NCBI GenBank assembly: GCA_024280115.1
Contig: JAJRQT010000147.1
Coordinates: 1 to 54,541, forward strand
Length of the DNA: 54,541 bases
Reading direction: 5' to 3'
Source: Bacteroidota bacterium
GTDB lineage: Bacteria > Bacteroidota > Bacteroidia > Cytophagales > Cyclobacteriaceae
In this document: positions 26,344-34,233 of the stretch, piece by piece
Position numbering within the stretch: the first letter of the stretch is position 1
Layout of the letters: each line of letters opens with the position of its first letter
Position numbers and translations under genes: made by a program
Notes under the pieces: model-generated
What the model saw: only the letters and a program-made list of their open reading frames with translations
Told to the model about the DNA's origin: nothing
Database searches by the model: none

Positions 26344-26375
26344 TTTGCCAAAAATAAATAATACTTCTACATTTG
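26344..26375 (+). promoter_or_regulatory. rpsT promoter of Bacteroidota type
   Basis: TTTG (26344-26347) and TACATTTG (26368-26375) are separated by 20 bases. This matches the -33 TTTG and -7 TAnnTTTG consensus of the primary sigma factor in Bacteroidota. Transcription should begin near 26381, leaving a short leader before the rpsT ATG at 26409. Confidence 0.8.
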
Positions 26376-26408
26376 CGTCCTGAAAAAATAAGTTAGAATA
26401 ATTAAGGA

Positions 26409-26663
26409 ATGGCACAACACAAGTCAGCATTAAAGCGAATAAGGTCTAATGAGACAAAGAGACTTAGAAATAAGTATTATCTGAAAACCACCAGAACTTT
26501 TATAAAGAGACTCCGAAAGTCAACAGATAAAAAAGAGGCCCTTGAATTATATAAAAAAGTATGTAGTTTACTCGACAAACTGGCTAAAAGAAACATCATT
26601 CATAAAAATAACGCTGCTAACAAAAAAGCCAAACTTCATAAAGTGATGGCTGCTGTTCAGTAA
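26409..26663 (+). CDS. rpsT: 30S ribosomal protein S20
   Basis: An 84-residue, very lysine/arginine-rich protein with the S20 pattern: AQHKSALKRIRSNETKRLRNK at the start, a helical middle, and IIHKNNAANKKAKLHKVMA at the end. S20 binds 16S rRNA early in 30S assembly. It is a single gene with its own consensus promoter and a strong intrinsic terminator, as befits a highly expressed ribosomal protein gene. Confidence 0.97.
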   Translation: MAQHKSALKRIRSNETKRLRNKYYLKTTRTFIKRLRKSTDKKEALELYKKVCSLLDKLAKRNIIHKNNAANKKAKLHKVMAAVQ

Positions 26664-26685
26664 TATTTAATAGAAAAATATAGTT

Positions 26686-26717
26686 AAAAGCCTCACCGGT
26701 ACACGGTGAGGCTTTTT
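26686..26717 (+). terminator. rpsT intrinsic terminator
   Basis: A 13-base stem, AAAAGCCTCACCG (26686-26698) with CGGTGAGGCTTTT (26704-26716), has a 5-base loop and a terminal T-run. It lies 23 bases after the rpsT stop. It also shows that an in-frame GTG at 26706 cannot be the radC start. Confidence 0.93.
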
Positions 26718-26759
26718 CTGCTTATAAGCTTTTGTTTTCATGGATTATTCTACATTTTT

Positions 26760-27476
26760 ATGAAAACCCCAATGAATATGTCTGAGCCAGGTAAATATCT
26801 GAATATTCTAAGCTGGGCGGAAGAGGACCGTCCCCGAGAGAAATTATTACTAAAGGGAAAAGCTGCCCTGAGCGATGCCGAACTTATTGCAATTTTAATC
26901 GGCTCGGGAACGCGGTCAATCAGTGCAGTGGATGTAGCCAAAATTATACTCAGTGAAGCTGATAACAATTTGAATAACCTCGCGAAATTTTCTGTTAAAG
27001 ATCTCAAGAAAACAAAAGGTATAGGCGAGGCAAAGGCAATTTCAATAGTGAGTGCCCTGGAGTTGGGACGAAGAAGAAAAGAATCGGAGTTTTCACAAAA
27101 ACTTAAAATCACCTGCTCAAATGACATTTACCAACTCATGAAACCTGAATTGATGGATTTGCAAAAAGAAGAATTTTGGACAATTCTACTTAATCGTGCC
27201 AATTATTTAATCAAAAAAGAACAAATAAGTTCTGGTGGAATTTCCGGAACAGTAGCCGATCCGAAAATCATTTTCAAGGCGGCTCTTGACCAATACGCTT
27301 CATCTATTGTTCTGGTTCACAACCATCCATCGGGAAGCCTGAAACCAAGCAAAGCAGATATCGATCTTACCAATAAAATGAAAACCGCCGGGAAATTATT
27401 GGAAATCCCCGTTTTAGACCACCTTATTTTTGGTGATGAGGGATATTTGAGTTTTGCAGATGATGGGTTATTATGA
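26760..27476 (+). CDS. radC: RadC family JAB-domain protein
   Basis: About 238 residues from the ATG that gives MKTPMNMSEPG; ATGs 4 and 6 codons later are also possible. A longer in-frame start lies inside the rpsT terminator and is rejected. The N-terminal half has the RadC helical region (LLKGKAALSDAELIAILIGSGT) and a helix-hairpin-helix (KTKGIGEAKAISIVSA). The C-terminal half is a JAB1/MPN-like metalloprotein domain with HNHPSGSLKPSKADID carrying the H-x-H and distal Asp metal ligands. RadC proteins were once linked to DNA repair; the true role is unsettled. It converges on the Crp/Fnr gene with only 7 bases between them. Confidence 0.94.
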   Translation: MKTPMNMSEPGKYLNILSWAEEDRPREKLLLKGKAALSDAELIAILIGSGTRSISAVDVAKIILSEADNNLNNLAKFSVKDLKKTKGIGEAKAISIVSALELGRRRKESEFSQKLKITCSNDIYQLMKPELMDLQKEEFWTILLNRANYLIKKEQISSGGISGTVADPKIIFKAALDQYASSIVLVHNHPSGSLKPSKADIDLTNKMKTAGKLLEIPVLDHLIFGDEGYLSFADDGLL

Positions 27477-27483
27477 AATAATC

Positions 27484-28179
27484 TTAACCAGTTTGACTGA
27501 TCTTAATCAAACGCTCAGCATCTAAAATTTCAATATGGTCAGGATCAATGCGGATCAGCTTGTCTTCTTTAAATTTTGTGAGAATCCTGGTAATACTTTC
27601 CACTGACATGCTAGATAACTCCGCTAATTCCTTTCTGGTAAGTTGAAGCGGGAATTGATCCATTTTATAAATCCGCTGAGCCAGGCATAATAATATATCG
27701 GCCAACCTGCCATAGGTTTGTTTTTTTGTCAGACAAAAAAAACGGCCATAAGTAATTACAGAATTCTCAGCAAATATACTAAGGACACTTGAGGCGAATT
27801 TGCCATTATTATTAAGCAGTTGTTTGAAGGTATTTATATCGATTAGTTTTACGGTTGTTGGCAGATAGGCTTGTGCAGAATACTGAAATACCAAATTTCC
27901 TTCCATTAGACTTGTAAGTCCAATCATATTCACAGCCGGTAATATTTTCAGGATTAAAATATCATTGCCTCCTTCAAGAAAAACTTTGGCCAGCCCCTCA
28001 GTGATCATCATGATGTGGGAGGCAAAACTGCCCTGTTTACAAATGGTTTCCCCTTTCGAATACTTAACTTCAACCATATTCGCCTCCACCAAATCTATTT
28101 CTTCTTGGGTCAAGTGGTCAAAGCAACACATTTGACTCTTCCCTACTGTACAGCTATTTATTGCTAAAACGTTGTTCAT
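27484..28179 (-). CDS. Crp/Fnr family regulator, cysteine-rich N-terminus
   Basis: A 231-residue cyclic-nucleotide-binding-fold regulator. The effector domain spans about 20-140 and the helix-turn-helix about 178-205 (TRKELAELSSMSVESITRIL), with the S-x-E-S-I-T-R recognition pattern of FNR-like proteins. The N-terminus has C10, C18 and C19, and C47 lies in the barrel, so a redox or Fe-S sensing role is possible, but the spacing is not that of E. coli FNR. It is transcribed divergently from the octaheme cytochrome cluster across a 174-base gap, which makes it the natural candidate regulator of that cluster. Confidence 0.92.
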   Translation of the reverse strand: MNNVLAINSCTVGKSQMCCFDHLTQEEIDLVEANMVEVKYSKGETICKQGSFASHIMMITEGLAKVFLEGGNDILILKILPAVNMIGLTSLMEGNLVFQYSAQAYLPTTVKLIDINTFKQLLNNNGKFASSVLSIFAENSVITYGRFFCLTKKQTYGRLADILLCLAQRIYKMDQFPLQLTRKELAELSSMSVESITRILTKFKEDKLIRIDPDHIEILDAERLIKISQTG

Positions 28180-28203
28180 ACCCGGCTCTTAAATGTATGT
28201 CAA

Positions 28204-28211
28204 CAAAATTA
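28204..28211 (-). promoter_or_regulatory. Candidate -7 box for the Crp/Fnr gene
   Basis: TAATTTTG on the minus strand matches TAnnTTTG 25 bases before the ATG. A 10-base palindrome ATCATATGAT (28229-28238) lies just upstream and could bind a dimeric regulator, but neither it nor a -33 box is proven. Confidence 0.3.
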
Positions 28212-28324
28212 GCGTAACAGATCAATAAATCATATGATATAGGTCACTTAAATGGTGGATTCATTTGGCTCCTAATCTTGCTTTACTTAGCCTTTGATTT
28301 ATCTCTTCCCATACATACCTGATT

Positions 28325-28332
28325 TACCTTTG
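28325..28332 (+). promoter_or_regulatory. Candidate -7 box of the octaheme cytochrome operon
   Basis: TACCTTTG matches TAnnTTTG 21 bases before the ATG. No TTTG lies at the proper -33 distance. A TTGAT half-site (28294-28298) falls about 41 bases before the expected start, the position used by FNR-type activators, but its second half-site is not conserved. This pattern would suit an activator-dependent promoter. Confidence 0.4.
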
Positions 28333-28353
28333 TAACAGTTAAAATCATTTGTT

Positions 28354-29955
28354 ATGAAAAGCCGAGGAAAGAATTTTTTAATCTCACTTCTGGTGGTATT
28401 TATACTTCCGGGATTAGTAATCTATGTCATTTTCTCATATTATGGAAAAAGAATAGATCAGCATACGCCTATCAATGTTAAATTCAGTGCAGATCATGTT
28501 CCATCCACTGATCATTCTGAATTTGAAATTCTACAACAAGAATTTAATGACCCTCACGAGGTAACAGCAGCATGTATTTCCTGCCATACAAGTCGTGATG
28601 ATGAAATCATGGCCAGTGCTCACTGGAAATGGGAACGTGAAGCTGAGATACCCGGAAGAGAAGGAACAGTTAACATCGGTAAAAAGAATCTAATCAACAA
28701 CTTCTGCACCGGCGCTGCCGGAAACAACGGTTCCTGTATGCGTTGCCATATTGGTCTGGGCTGGGAAGATAAAAGTTTCGATTTTGCTAATTCTAAAAAT
28801 GTAGATTGCCTGGTTTGTCACGATCAGACAGAAACCTATCTTAAGAAAAGCGGTGAGGCAGGATTGCCTGCTACAACCGAGAACGCTTCCTTAAAATTTC
28901 CAGTTCCAAATTACAATTATGTCGCACAGAATGTGGGCCTACCAAAAAAGCATAATTGTGGAGTTTGTCATTTCGCAGGTGGGGGCGGCAATAACGTGAA
29001 GCATGGAGATCTGGAAGAAGCGCTCTTGAGTTGCTCGTTTGAAGTGGATGTTCATATGGCTTCAGACAGTTTGGATATGAACTGCATCGATTGTCATAAA
29101 ACGGAAAAGCACAACATTACCGGAAAATTGTATTCGGTCTCATCAGAAAATAAAAACAGGGCAACCTGTGAAGAATGTCATACCTCTACTCCTCACATGG
29201 ACAAAATCCTGGATGAACATTATTATAAGGTTGCATGTCAAACCTGTCATATCCCAAAATATGCCAAGGTCAATGCTACGAAGATGTATTGGGATTGGTC
29301 AAGTGCCGGGAGATTGGATGATGAGGGAAATCCAATTTCTGAATCTGATGCAGATGGAAACCATAATTATCTGTCTATCAAAGGGAACTTTGTCTGGGAC
29401 GATAATGTGACGCCCGAATATTATTGGTTTAATGGCACCGCAGATCACTACCTGTCAACGGATACCATTTCGGAAATACCAGTAAAAATAAATACACTTT
29501 TTGGTGAGTACCAGGATCCGGAAGCAAAGATCTGGCCTGTGAAAGTACACCGTGGTAAACAGATCTACGACACAGAAAACAAAACACTTATCAGTCTTAA
29601 GCTATTTGCCAAAAATAAAGGAGAGGGCGCATATTGGAAAGATTTCGATTATGATACTGCGGCTTATCTCGGAATGAAATATAATAACAGGCCTTACAGC
29701 GGATCATATGATTTCGTGAAAACAGAAGCATTTTGGCCAATCAATCATATGGTATCGCCAAAAGACGAAACTGTTGGTTGCATCGAATGTCACTCACGTG
29801 TTGGCAGGCTTGCTGAAATCAATGATTTCTATCTACCTGGAAGAGATTACTCTTCTATTGTGGAGTATGGTGGAATTAGTTTGATAATACTTTCATTACT
29901 CGGGGTATTCGGACACGGTATAATCAGAATGTTTACAGGTAGGAAAAATAATTAA
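28354..29955 (+). CDS. Octaheme c-type cytochrome, tetrathionate reductase family
   Basis: A 533-residue multiheme cytochrome with exactly eight CxxCH sites: C74, C128, C152, C202, C244, C272, C295 and C476 are the first cysteines. Size and heme spacing, with a late isolated eighth heme, match the octaheme tetrathionate reductase (OTR) family. The Shewanella enzyme of that family reduces tetrathionate, nitrite and hydroxylamine in vitro and has an unclear physiological substrate. It has a membrane segment at each end (about 8-29 and 505-527), so it is anchored with its heme domain outside the cytoplasm. It leads a run of cytochrome b, two rhodanese lipoproteins, porin and sulfurtransferase genes, suggesting a sulfur substrate. 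Direction of electron flow is not determinable here. Confidence 0.93.
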   Translation: MKSRGKNFLISLLVVFILPGLVIYVIFSYYGKRIDQHTPINVKFSADHVPSTDHSEFEILQQEFNDPHEVTAACISCHTSRDDEIMASAHWKWEREAEIPGREGTVNIGKKNLINNFCTGAAGNNGSCMRCHIGLGWEDKSFDFANSKNVDCLVCHDQTETYLKKSGEAGLPATTENASLKFPVPNYNYVAQNVGLPKKHNCGVCHFAGGGGNNVKHGDLEEALLSCSFEVDVHMASDSLDMNCIDCHKTEKHNITGKLYSVSSENKNRATCEECHTSTPHMDKILDEHYYKVACQTCHIPKYAKVNATKMYWDWSSAGRLDDEGNPISESDADGNHNYLSIKGNFVWDDNVTPEYYWFNGTADHYLSTDTISEIPVKINTLFGEYQDPEAKIWPVKVHRGKQIYDTENKTLISLKLFAKNKGEGAYWKDFDYDTAAYLGMKYNNRPYSGSYDFVKTEAFWPINHMVSPKDETVGCIECHSRVGRLAEINDFYLPGRDYSSIVEYGGISLIILSLLGVFGHGIIRMFTGRKNN

Positions 29956-29965
29956 TAGCAATAAA

Positions 29966-30592
29966 ATGAAGACACAAAAAATAGAATTATACAGCAAGTT
30001 TGAACGCTTCTGGCACTGGACCCAGGGAGGCCTGGTCATATTGTTAGGGATTACAGGGTTTGAAATTCATAACTCGTTCAAATTATTCGGATTTGAAACT
30101 TCCGTAAGGTTGCATTCCGCAGCATCCTGGGCATTTTTAATATTGATTGCCATGGCAATTTTCTGGCTTTTCGTAACCGGACAATATAAAAATTTCATCC
30201 CAACAACAGAAAATTTAAAGGCACAGATCAATTATTATTTATCGGGAATATTTAAACACGCGGCTCATCCTACTAAGAAAACAAAATTGAGCAAACTTAA
30301 CCCACTCCAGAGAATAGTTTATCTGGCGTTGATCATCTTGGTTTTTCCTGTACAATTGATCTCCGGTTTTTTGTATATGTTTCAGCACTATCCAAATAAG
30401 CCTATAGAGATGGCAGGGCTACAAACTGTTGCCACAATTCATGTGATTGGGGCCTTCCTGCTGGTGGTTTTTCTAATTGTGCATTTGTATCTTATCACAA
30501 CAGGATCAACCCCACTGACAAATCTTAAAGCAATGATTACAGGATTTGAAAAAATGGAAGAAGACGAAGAATTAATTAAGAATCAGGTTTAA
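29966..30592 (+). CDS. Cytochrome b561/HydC-type membrane subunit
   Basis: A 208-residue integral membrane protein with four membrane segments and histidines placed as two b-heme ligand pairs: H17 (FWHWTQGG), H50 (RLHSAASW), H159 (ATIHVIGA) and H173 (IVHLYL). This is the pattern of cytochrome b subunits of formate dehydrogenase-N and Ni-Fe hydrogenases, which exchange electrons with the quinone pool. It begins 10 bases after the octaheme cytochrome and should be its quinone-side partner. The charged C-terminal tail (MEEDEELIKNQV) is cytoplasmic or interfacial. Confidence 0.92.
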   Translation: MKTQKIELYSKFERFWHWTQGGLVILLGITGFEIHNSFKLFGFETSVRLHSAASWAFLILIAMAIFWLFVTGQYKNFIPTTENLKAQINYYLSGIFKHAAHPTKKTKLSKLNPLQRIVYLALIILVFPVQLISGFLYMFQHYPNKPIEMAGLQTVATIHVIGAFLLVVFLIVHLYLITTGSTPLTNLKAMITGFEKMEEDEELIKNQV

Positions 30593-30603
30593 ATATAATT
30601 GCT

Positions 30604-31116
30604 ATGAGAAAGCTCACATTAATCTTATTTGTGTTGGTACTCTATTCTGGTTGTAATAGAGTAGATCAATACGATTCACCGGAGCAAATGGTACAAGAGG
30701 CTCTGAAGGTTGTAAAAACCATCTCTGTTGATGAATTGAACAAGCTTATGGACAGTGAGGAGGTTTACACATTAATTGACGTAAGACAGAAGAGTGAACA
30801 CTATTACGGATTTATTCCAGGTTCACTTGTTATCCCACGTGGGAGTTTGGAATTCCTGATTGGTAAAGAGGAATACTGGGAAGAAGAGGGTTTATACATG
30901 CCCCTCAAGGATGAAAAAATCATACTCTACGACAAGAAAGGTAATAGAGGTATTATGGCCGCATCATCCCTGATGCAATTTGGCTATAAAAATGTTTACA
31001 CCCTTGATGGGGGTTGGAAAAAATGGGAACTCAAATATCCCGACTTAACGGAGAAGGACTTAGATATGCTGTCTGGTGGGGGTGAAGAAGATAACGCTGA
31101 CGCTGGCGGATGCTAA
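30604..31116 (+). CDS. Rhodanese-like lipoprotein lacking the catalytic cysteine
   Basis: A 170-residue lipoprotein (lipobox LYSGC, C17) with one rhodanese domain (about 38-146). The fold marks are clear: TLIDVRQKSEHYYGFIPGS and VYTLDGGWKKWE. The active-site loop reads LYDKKGNRG, with D110 where the persulfide-forming Cys should be, so it probably cannot act as a classical sulfurtransferase. The C-terminus is a flexible Gly/Asp/Glu tail that ends in a lone cysteine (C170). It starts 11 bases after the cytochrome b gene. It could be a binding or scaffolding partner, or the terminal cysteine could carry sulfur; the latter is speculation. Confidence 0.9.
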   Translation: MRKLTLILFVLVLYSGCNRVDQYDSPEQMVQEALKVVKTISVDELNKLMDSEEVYTLIDVRQKSEHYYGFIPGSLVIPRGSLEFLIGKEEYWEEEGLYMPLKDEKIILYDKKGNRGIMAASSLMQFGYKNVYTLDGGWKKWELKYPDLTEKDLDMLSGGGEEDNADAGGC

Positions 31117-31163
31117 TATTTTTTAAATCAATTAAACTTTTAGAACAATTAAATCTTAAAACA

Positions 31164-32126
31164 ATGAAAAAGTTATTTCAAATATTATTTCTTATTGCGA
31201 TAGTTAATATCGTATTCATAACAAGTTGTAAGGAGAGCACGGATCCCGTTGCTCCGAATGATAATTTTGTAACACTGACTAACTATATGTCCAGCAACAA
31301 CCTGGATCTACCGGATATGCTATCGGGATGGATCGTTGCCGCTCCATTAGATGTAAATGATGTCCAGGCTTTTATTGACTCTTATGACATTATTGATCTC
31401 AGAATTCCGGCAGACTATGATGGTGGTCATATTCAGGGCGCTGTACATTCATTTTTGGCAGATATTCTTACTACGGCATCCGGAACCACCAAACCAATAT
31501 TGGTAGTTTGCTATACCGGGCAGACTGCTTCTCATGCGGTAATAGCCCTGAGATTGAGTGGTCACAGTGACGCCAAAGTATTGAAATGGGGAATGAGTGG
31601 ATGGAATTCTACTTTTTCAGGACCATGGAGTAGTAATACTGGAGATGCGGCAATTGGTGACCCAAATTGGTCAGCGACCAATACAACTCAGGCTGATGAA
31701 ACTTATGGAACACCAACATTGTCAGTTTCGGCAACCGATGGCGCAGGTATCCTTGCAGAACAGGTTAAAAATATGCTAAGTGGTGGTTTTCAAGGCGTAG
31801 AAAATGGAGACGTTCTTGAAACTCCTGCAAATTATCATATTAATAATTATTGGGCAAAAGAAGATGTAGATACCTATGGTCACATAGCATCTGCATACAG
31901 AACCAGCCCTTTATCTATTTCAAATATTACCGCGATGGATCCATCAAAACCGGTGGTTACTTATTGCTGGACAGGACAGACTTCTTCGATGGTTACAGCC
32001 TATCTTTCTGTTTTGGGTTACAACGCTAAAAGCTTGAAATTTGGCACCAACGGAATGATTTACAGCAATCTTAAAGAGCATAAATTCACCGTACCTACTG
32101 TTGATTTACCAGTAGTTCAGAACTAA
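31164..32126 (+). CDS. Tandem-rhodanese lipoprotein with two active-site loops
   Basis: A 320-residue lipoprotein read from the ATG giving MKKLFQILF, with lipobox ITSC (C22). A longer in-frame start overlapping the previous stop would bury the signal peptide and is rejected. Two rhodanese domains are seen: about 60-150 with loop CYTGQTAS (C116), and about 200-305 with loop CWTGQTSS (C268). Both keep the catalytic cysteine in a C-x-T-G-Q-T-x-S loop. The linker is rich in Ser/Thr/Gly. It would sit on the periplasmic face of a membrane, handling persulfide sulfur next to the octaheme cytochrome. It lies 47 bases behind the single-domain rhodanese and is followed by an intrinsic terminator. Confidence 0.9.
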   Translation: MKKLFQILFLIAIVNIVFITSCKESTDPVAPNDNFVTLTNYMSSNNLDLPDMLSGWIVAAPLDVNDVQAFIDSYDIIDLRIPADYDGGHIQGAVHSFLADILTTASGTTKPILVVCYTGQTASHAVIALRLSGHSDAKVLKWGMSGWNSTFSGPWSSNTGDAAIGDPNWSATNTTQADETYGTPTLSVSATDGAGILAEQVKNMLSGGFQGVENGDVLETPANYHINNYWAKEDVDTYGHIASAYRTSPLSISNITAMDPSKPVVTYCWTGQTSSMVTAYLSVLGYNAKSLKFGTNGMIYSNLKEHKFTVPTVDLPVVQN

Positions 32127-32134
32127 AGCATTAT

Positions 32135-32164
32135 AAGCCTTGAATATTTATTCAAGGCTTTTTT
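32135..32164 (+). terminator. Intrinsic terminator after the tandem-rhodanese gene
   Basis: An 11-base stem, AAGCCTTGAAT (32135-32145) with ATTCAAGGCTT (32150-32160), has a 4-base loop followed by a run of T. It divides the first four genes of the cluster from the porin and sulfurtransferase genes, or allows partial read-through to them. Confidence 0.87.
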
Positions 32165-32183
32165 CCATTCAAAAGCAAAAGAG

Positions 32184-33263
32184 ATGAAAAATATTATAAT
32201 ATTACTTAGTATAGCACTGTTGTGCTTGCCAATCTTGTCAAGCGGACAAGGATGCTCCACGCCAAGCTCAGATGAAGGCGTAGTCTTATGGGGATATCTT
32301 CAACCCGAATTTAATGCCAAATTCACAGATGATACCCAGGCCTCATTTCAGTTTAGAAGAATGCGTATAGGAGTGATGGGAAATATTCCCTACGACTTTA
32401 GTTATTATGTATTATTGGAAACAAGCCAGTTTTTAAATCCGAATAAAACAGGCCCGTTTCTAATGGATGCTTTCGTGAGCTACAACAGATTTAAAAATTT
32501 AAGAATAGCACTTGGATCATTCAAATATCAGTTTGGCCGCGAATTGAGTATGCCATGCCATGGTTTATATACAATCAACAGATCAAAAATGGTAGATGAA
32601 CTTACCGCAAATTTGAACGGTGGCAACCGGGATATTGGTCTGATGCTGTTAGGCGGAAACGACACTACATTTTTTACCTATAGTGCTTCAATAACAAATG
32701 GTACTGGTATGTTTCAAACGGATAACAACCTGCTCAATACATATTCTTTAAATGGAAGAGTTACCATTCAGCCGCTTAAAGGGCTTTATTTTGGTGCCAG
32801 TGCACGAACTACGCAAAGTCCTCCTAAAGCAGAAGGTGTGGAAGATGATGATACTAAACTCCGGTACGGATTTGATGCACAGTACTCATTTAAAAATTTC
32901 ACTTTATTAGGCGAATATATTCATGGAAAAGATGAAGGATCATACACCGAAGGTGGTGGATGTGGAGGTGATGCAATCACAAAAACGGGTACGAATAATG
33001 CCGATGGCTTTTATGTGATGGCTGTGTATAGAACAAGCTCGAATTTTGAGCCTGTTTATAAAATCGAGAGCTACGAAACTATTAAAAGTGATGGAGGAGA
33101 TACGCCAACAAACGTCGAGGAATCATCTATTTGCCAAACATTTGGCCTTAACTATTATCCAAACGATTGGACCAGGCTGCAGCTAAACTATGTTTATAGG
33201 GCAGAAAAGCCAAAAGAAATTAACAACGATATGTTATTACTTCAATTACAAGTCAGATTTTAA
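32184..33263 (+). CDS. OprO/OprP-like phosphate-selective porin family protein
   Basis: A 359-residue outer-membrane porin. The signal peptide is about 1-21 (...LPILSSGQG). Barrel strands follow, with the typical opening VVLWGYLQPEFNAKF, the FRRMRIGVMGNIPYDFSYYVLLE region, and a C-terminal LLLQLQVRF ending in Phe. The family includes porins for phosphate, polyphosphate and other anions. Between sulfur-handling genes it may admit thiosulfate or tetrathionate, which are also anions; this is inference from position. It starts 20 bases beyond a terminator and 12 bases ahead of the sulfurtransferase gene. Confidence 0.88.
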   Translation: MKNIIILLSIALLCLPILSSGQGCSTPSSDEGVVLWGYLQPEFNAKFTDDTQASFQFRRMRIGVMGNIPYDFSYYVLLETSQFLNPNKTGPFLMDAFVSYNRFKNLRIALGSFKYQFGRELSMPCHGLYTINRSKMVDELTANLNGGNRDIGLMLLGGNDTTFFTYSASITNGTGMFQTDNNLLNTYSLNGRVTIQPLKGLYFGASARTTQSPPKAEGVEDDDTKLRYGFDAQYSFKNFTLLGEYIHGKDEGSYTEGGGCGGDAITKTGTNNADGFYVMAVYRTSSNFEPVYKIESYETIKSDGGDTPTNVEESSICQTFGLNYYPNDWTRLQLNYVYRAEKPKEINNDMLLLQLQVRF

Positions 33264-33275
33264 AATCATAATGTC

Positions 33276-34133
33276 ATGAAAAAGTTAAATATTTTATTAG
33301 TCCTTGTATTTCTTATTCCGATACAATTTCTTAACGGACAGGATATTATTACAGCATCGGAACTCTCAAAAATTATTAAAAAAGATAATGTTGTATTGGT
33401 GTCAGCAAGAACAAATTCTGACTACAAAAAAGTGCATATTACAGGCGCAGTACATATAAACCATACGGATTTATATAAGAATGGCCCTGTGAAAAGTATG
33501 CTGAAAAGCCCGGAAGAAATTGCAAAGATCCTGGGGGCACAAGGCATAAGTGAATCAAAAACTATTGTATTATACGATGATGGAAGTGGAAAATATTCCG
33601 GGAGATTATATTGGATTTTAAGCTATTTAGGTGCTAAGGATGTTAAAATTCTCGATGGTCACATGGACGCATGGAAGGCTGCACGAAAGCCTGTTACAAA
33701 AAATCCTACAAAAGTCACGGCAACAACTTTTACAGCAAAGGTTGATAATTCCAAAATTGCCACTATGGCGCAGGTAAAAGGAGCGATTGGAAAATCGAAT
33801 GTTGTCATTATCGATGCCCGATCTCCTGAAGAATTCAATGGTGCTTCGGCATCTGAATTAAGAAAAGGACATATTCCAGGAGCTATAGATATTGAATATA
33901 AAAATATGTTGGATGCCAAAGGCAAATTAAAGTCCTCTGCGGAATTGCAAAAAATATTTGACGCCGCCGGAGTTACAAAGGACAAGGAAGTTATCCTCTA
34001 TTGTGAATCAAGCGTAAGGGCGGGAATCATTTATTTTACATTGACTTCAGCTTTGAATTATTCAAATGTGAAAGTTTATGATGGCGCTTATTTAGAATGG
34101 CAAGCCACTGCCTCAAATAAAGTCGAGGTTTAA
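33276..34133 (+). CDS. Exported tandem-rhodanese sulfurtransferase
   Basis: A 285-residue thiosulfate/3-mercaptopyruvate sulfurtransferase-type protein with a signal peptide (about 1-22, ...FLNGQD). The N-terminal rhodanese domain (about 25-140) is the inactive kind, with YDDGSG (D101) in the loop. The C-terminal domain (about 160-280) has the active cysteine C243 in LYCESSVRAG. The usual CRTG-like loop is altered to CESSVR, which keeps the Arg. It should transfer sulfane sulfur from thiosulfate or a thiol donor in the periplasm. It is the last gene of the cluster and is followed by a hairpin terminator. Confidence 0.9.
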   Translation: MKKLNILLVLVFLIPIQFLNGQDIITASELSKIIKKDNVVLVSARTNSDYKKVHITGAVHINHTDLYKNGPVKSMLKSPEEIAKILGAQGISESKTIVLYDDGSGKYSGRLYWILSYLGAKDVKILDGHMDAWKAARKPVTKNPTKVTATTFTAKVDNSKIATMAQVKGAIGKSNVVIIDARSPEEFNGASASELRKGHIPGAIDIEYKNMLDAKGKLKSSAELQKIFDAAGVTKDKEVILYCESSVRAGIIYFTLTSALNYSNVKVYDGAYLEWQATASNKVEV

Positions 34134-34200
34134 AGATAAACTCGAGTTAGTTGCTTCAGAGTAAAATTCAGATCCGGTTTTTTATTCATAGCAAATGATG

Positions 34201-34233
34201 AAGCCACTGTCATGTTTTATGATGGTGGCTTTT
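34201..34233 (+). terminator. Terminator after the sulfurtransferase gene
   Basis: The stem AAGCCACTGTCAT (34201-34213) pairs with ATGATGGTGGCTT (34219-34231) with one mismatch or wobble, has a 5-base loop, and is followed by TT. It lies 68 bases after the stop codon and closes the sulfur cluster. Confidence 0.75.

Noticed and set aside
26706..26759. Upstream extension of radC from GTG 26706
   Set aside because: The start would lie inside the rpsT terminator stem, and the added residues have no match to the RadC N-terminus.
28229..28238. ATCATATGAT palindrome between the Crp/Fnr gene and the octaheme operon
   Set aside because: Ten-base AT-rich palindromes are frequent by chance; there is no second copy at the other promoter.
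28294..28307. Full FNR box in the octaheme promoter
   Set aside because: Only the TTGAT half is present; the second half (ATCAA) is missing, so I list it as a weak hint and not a site.
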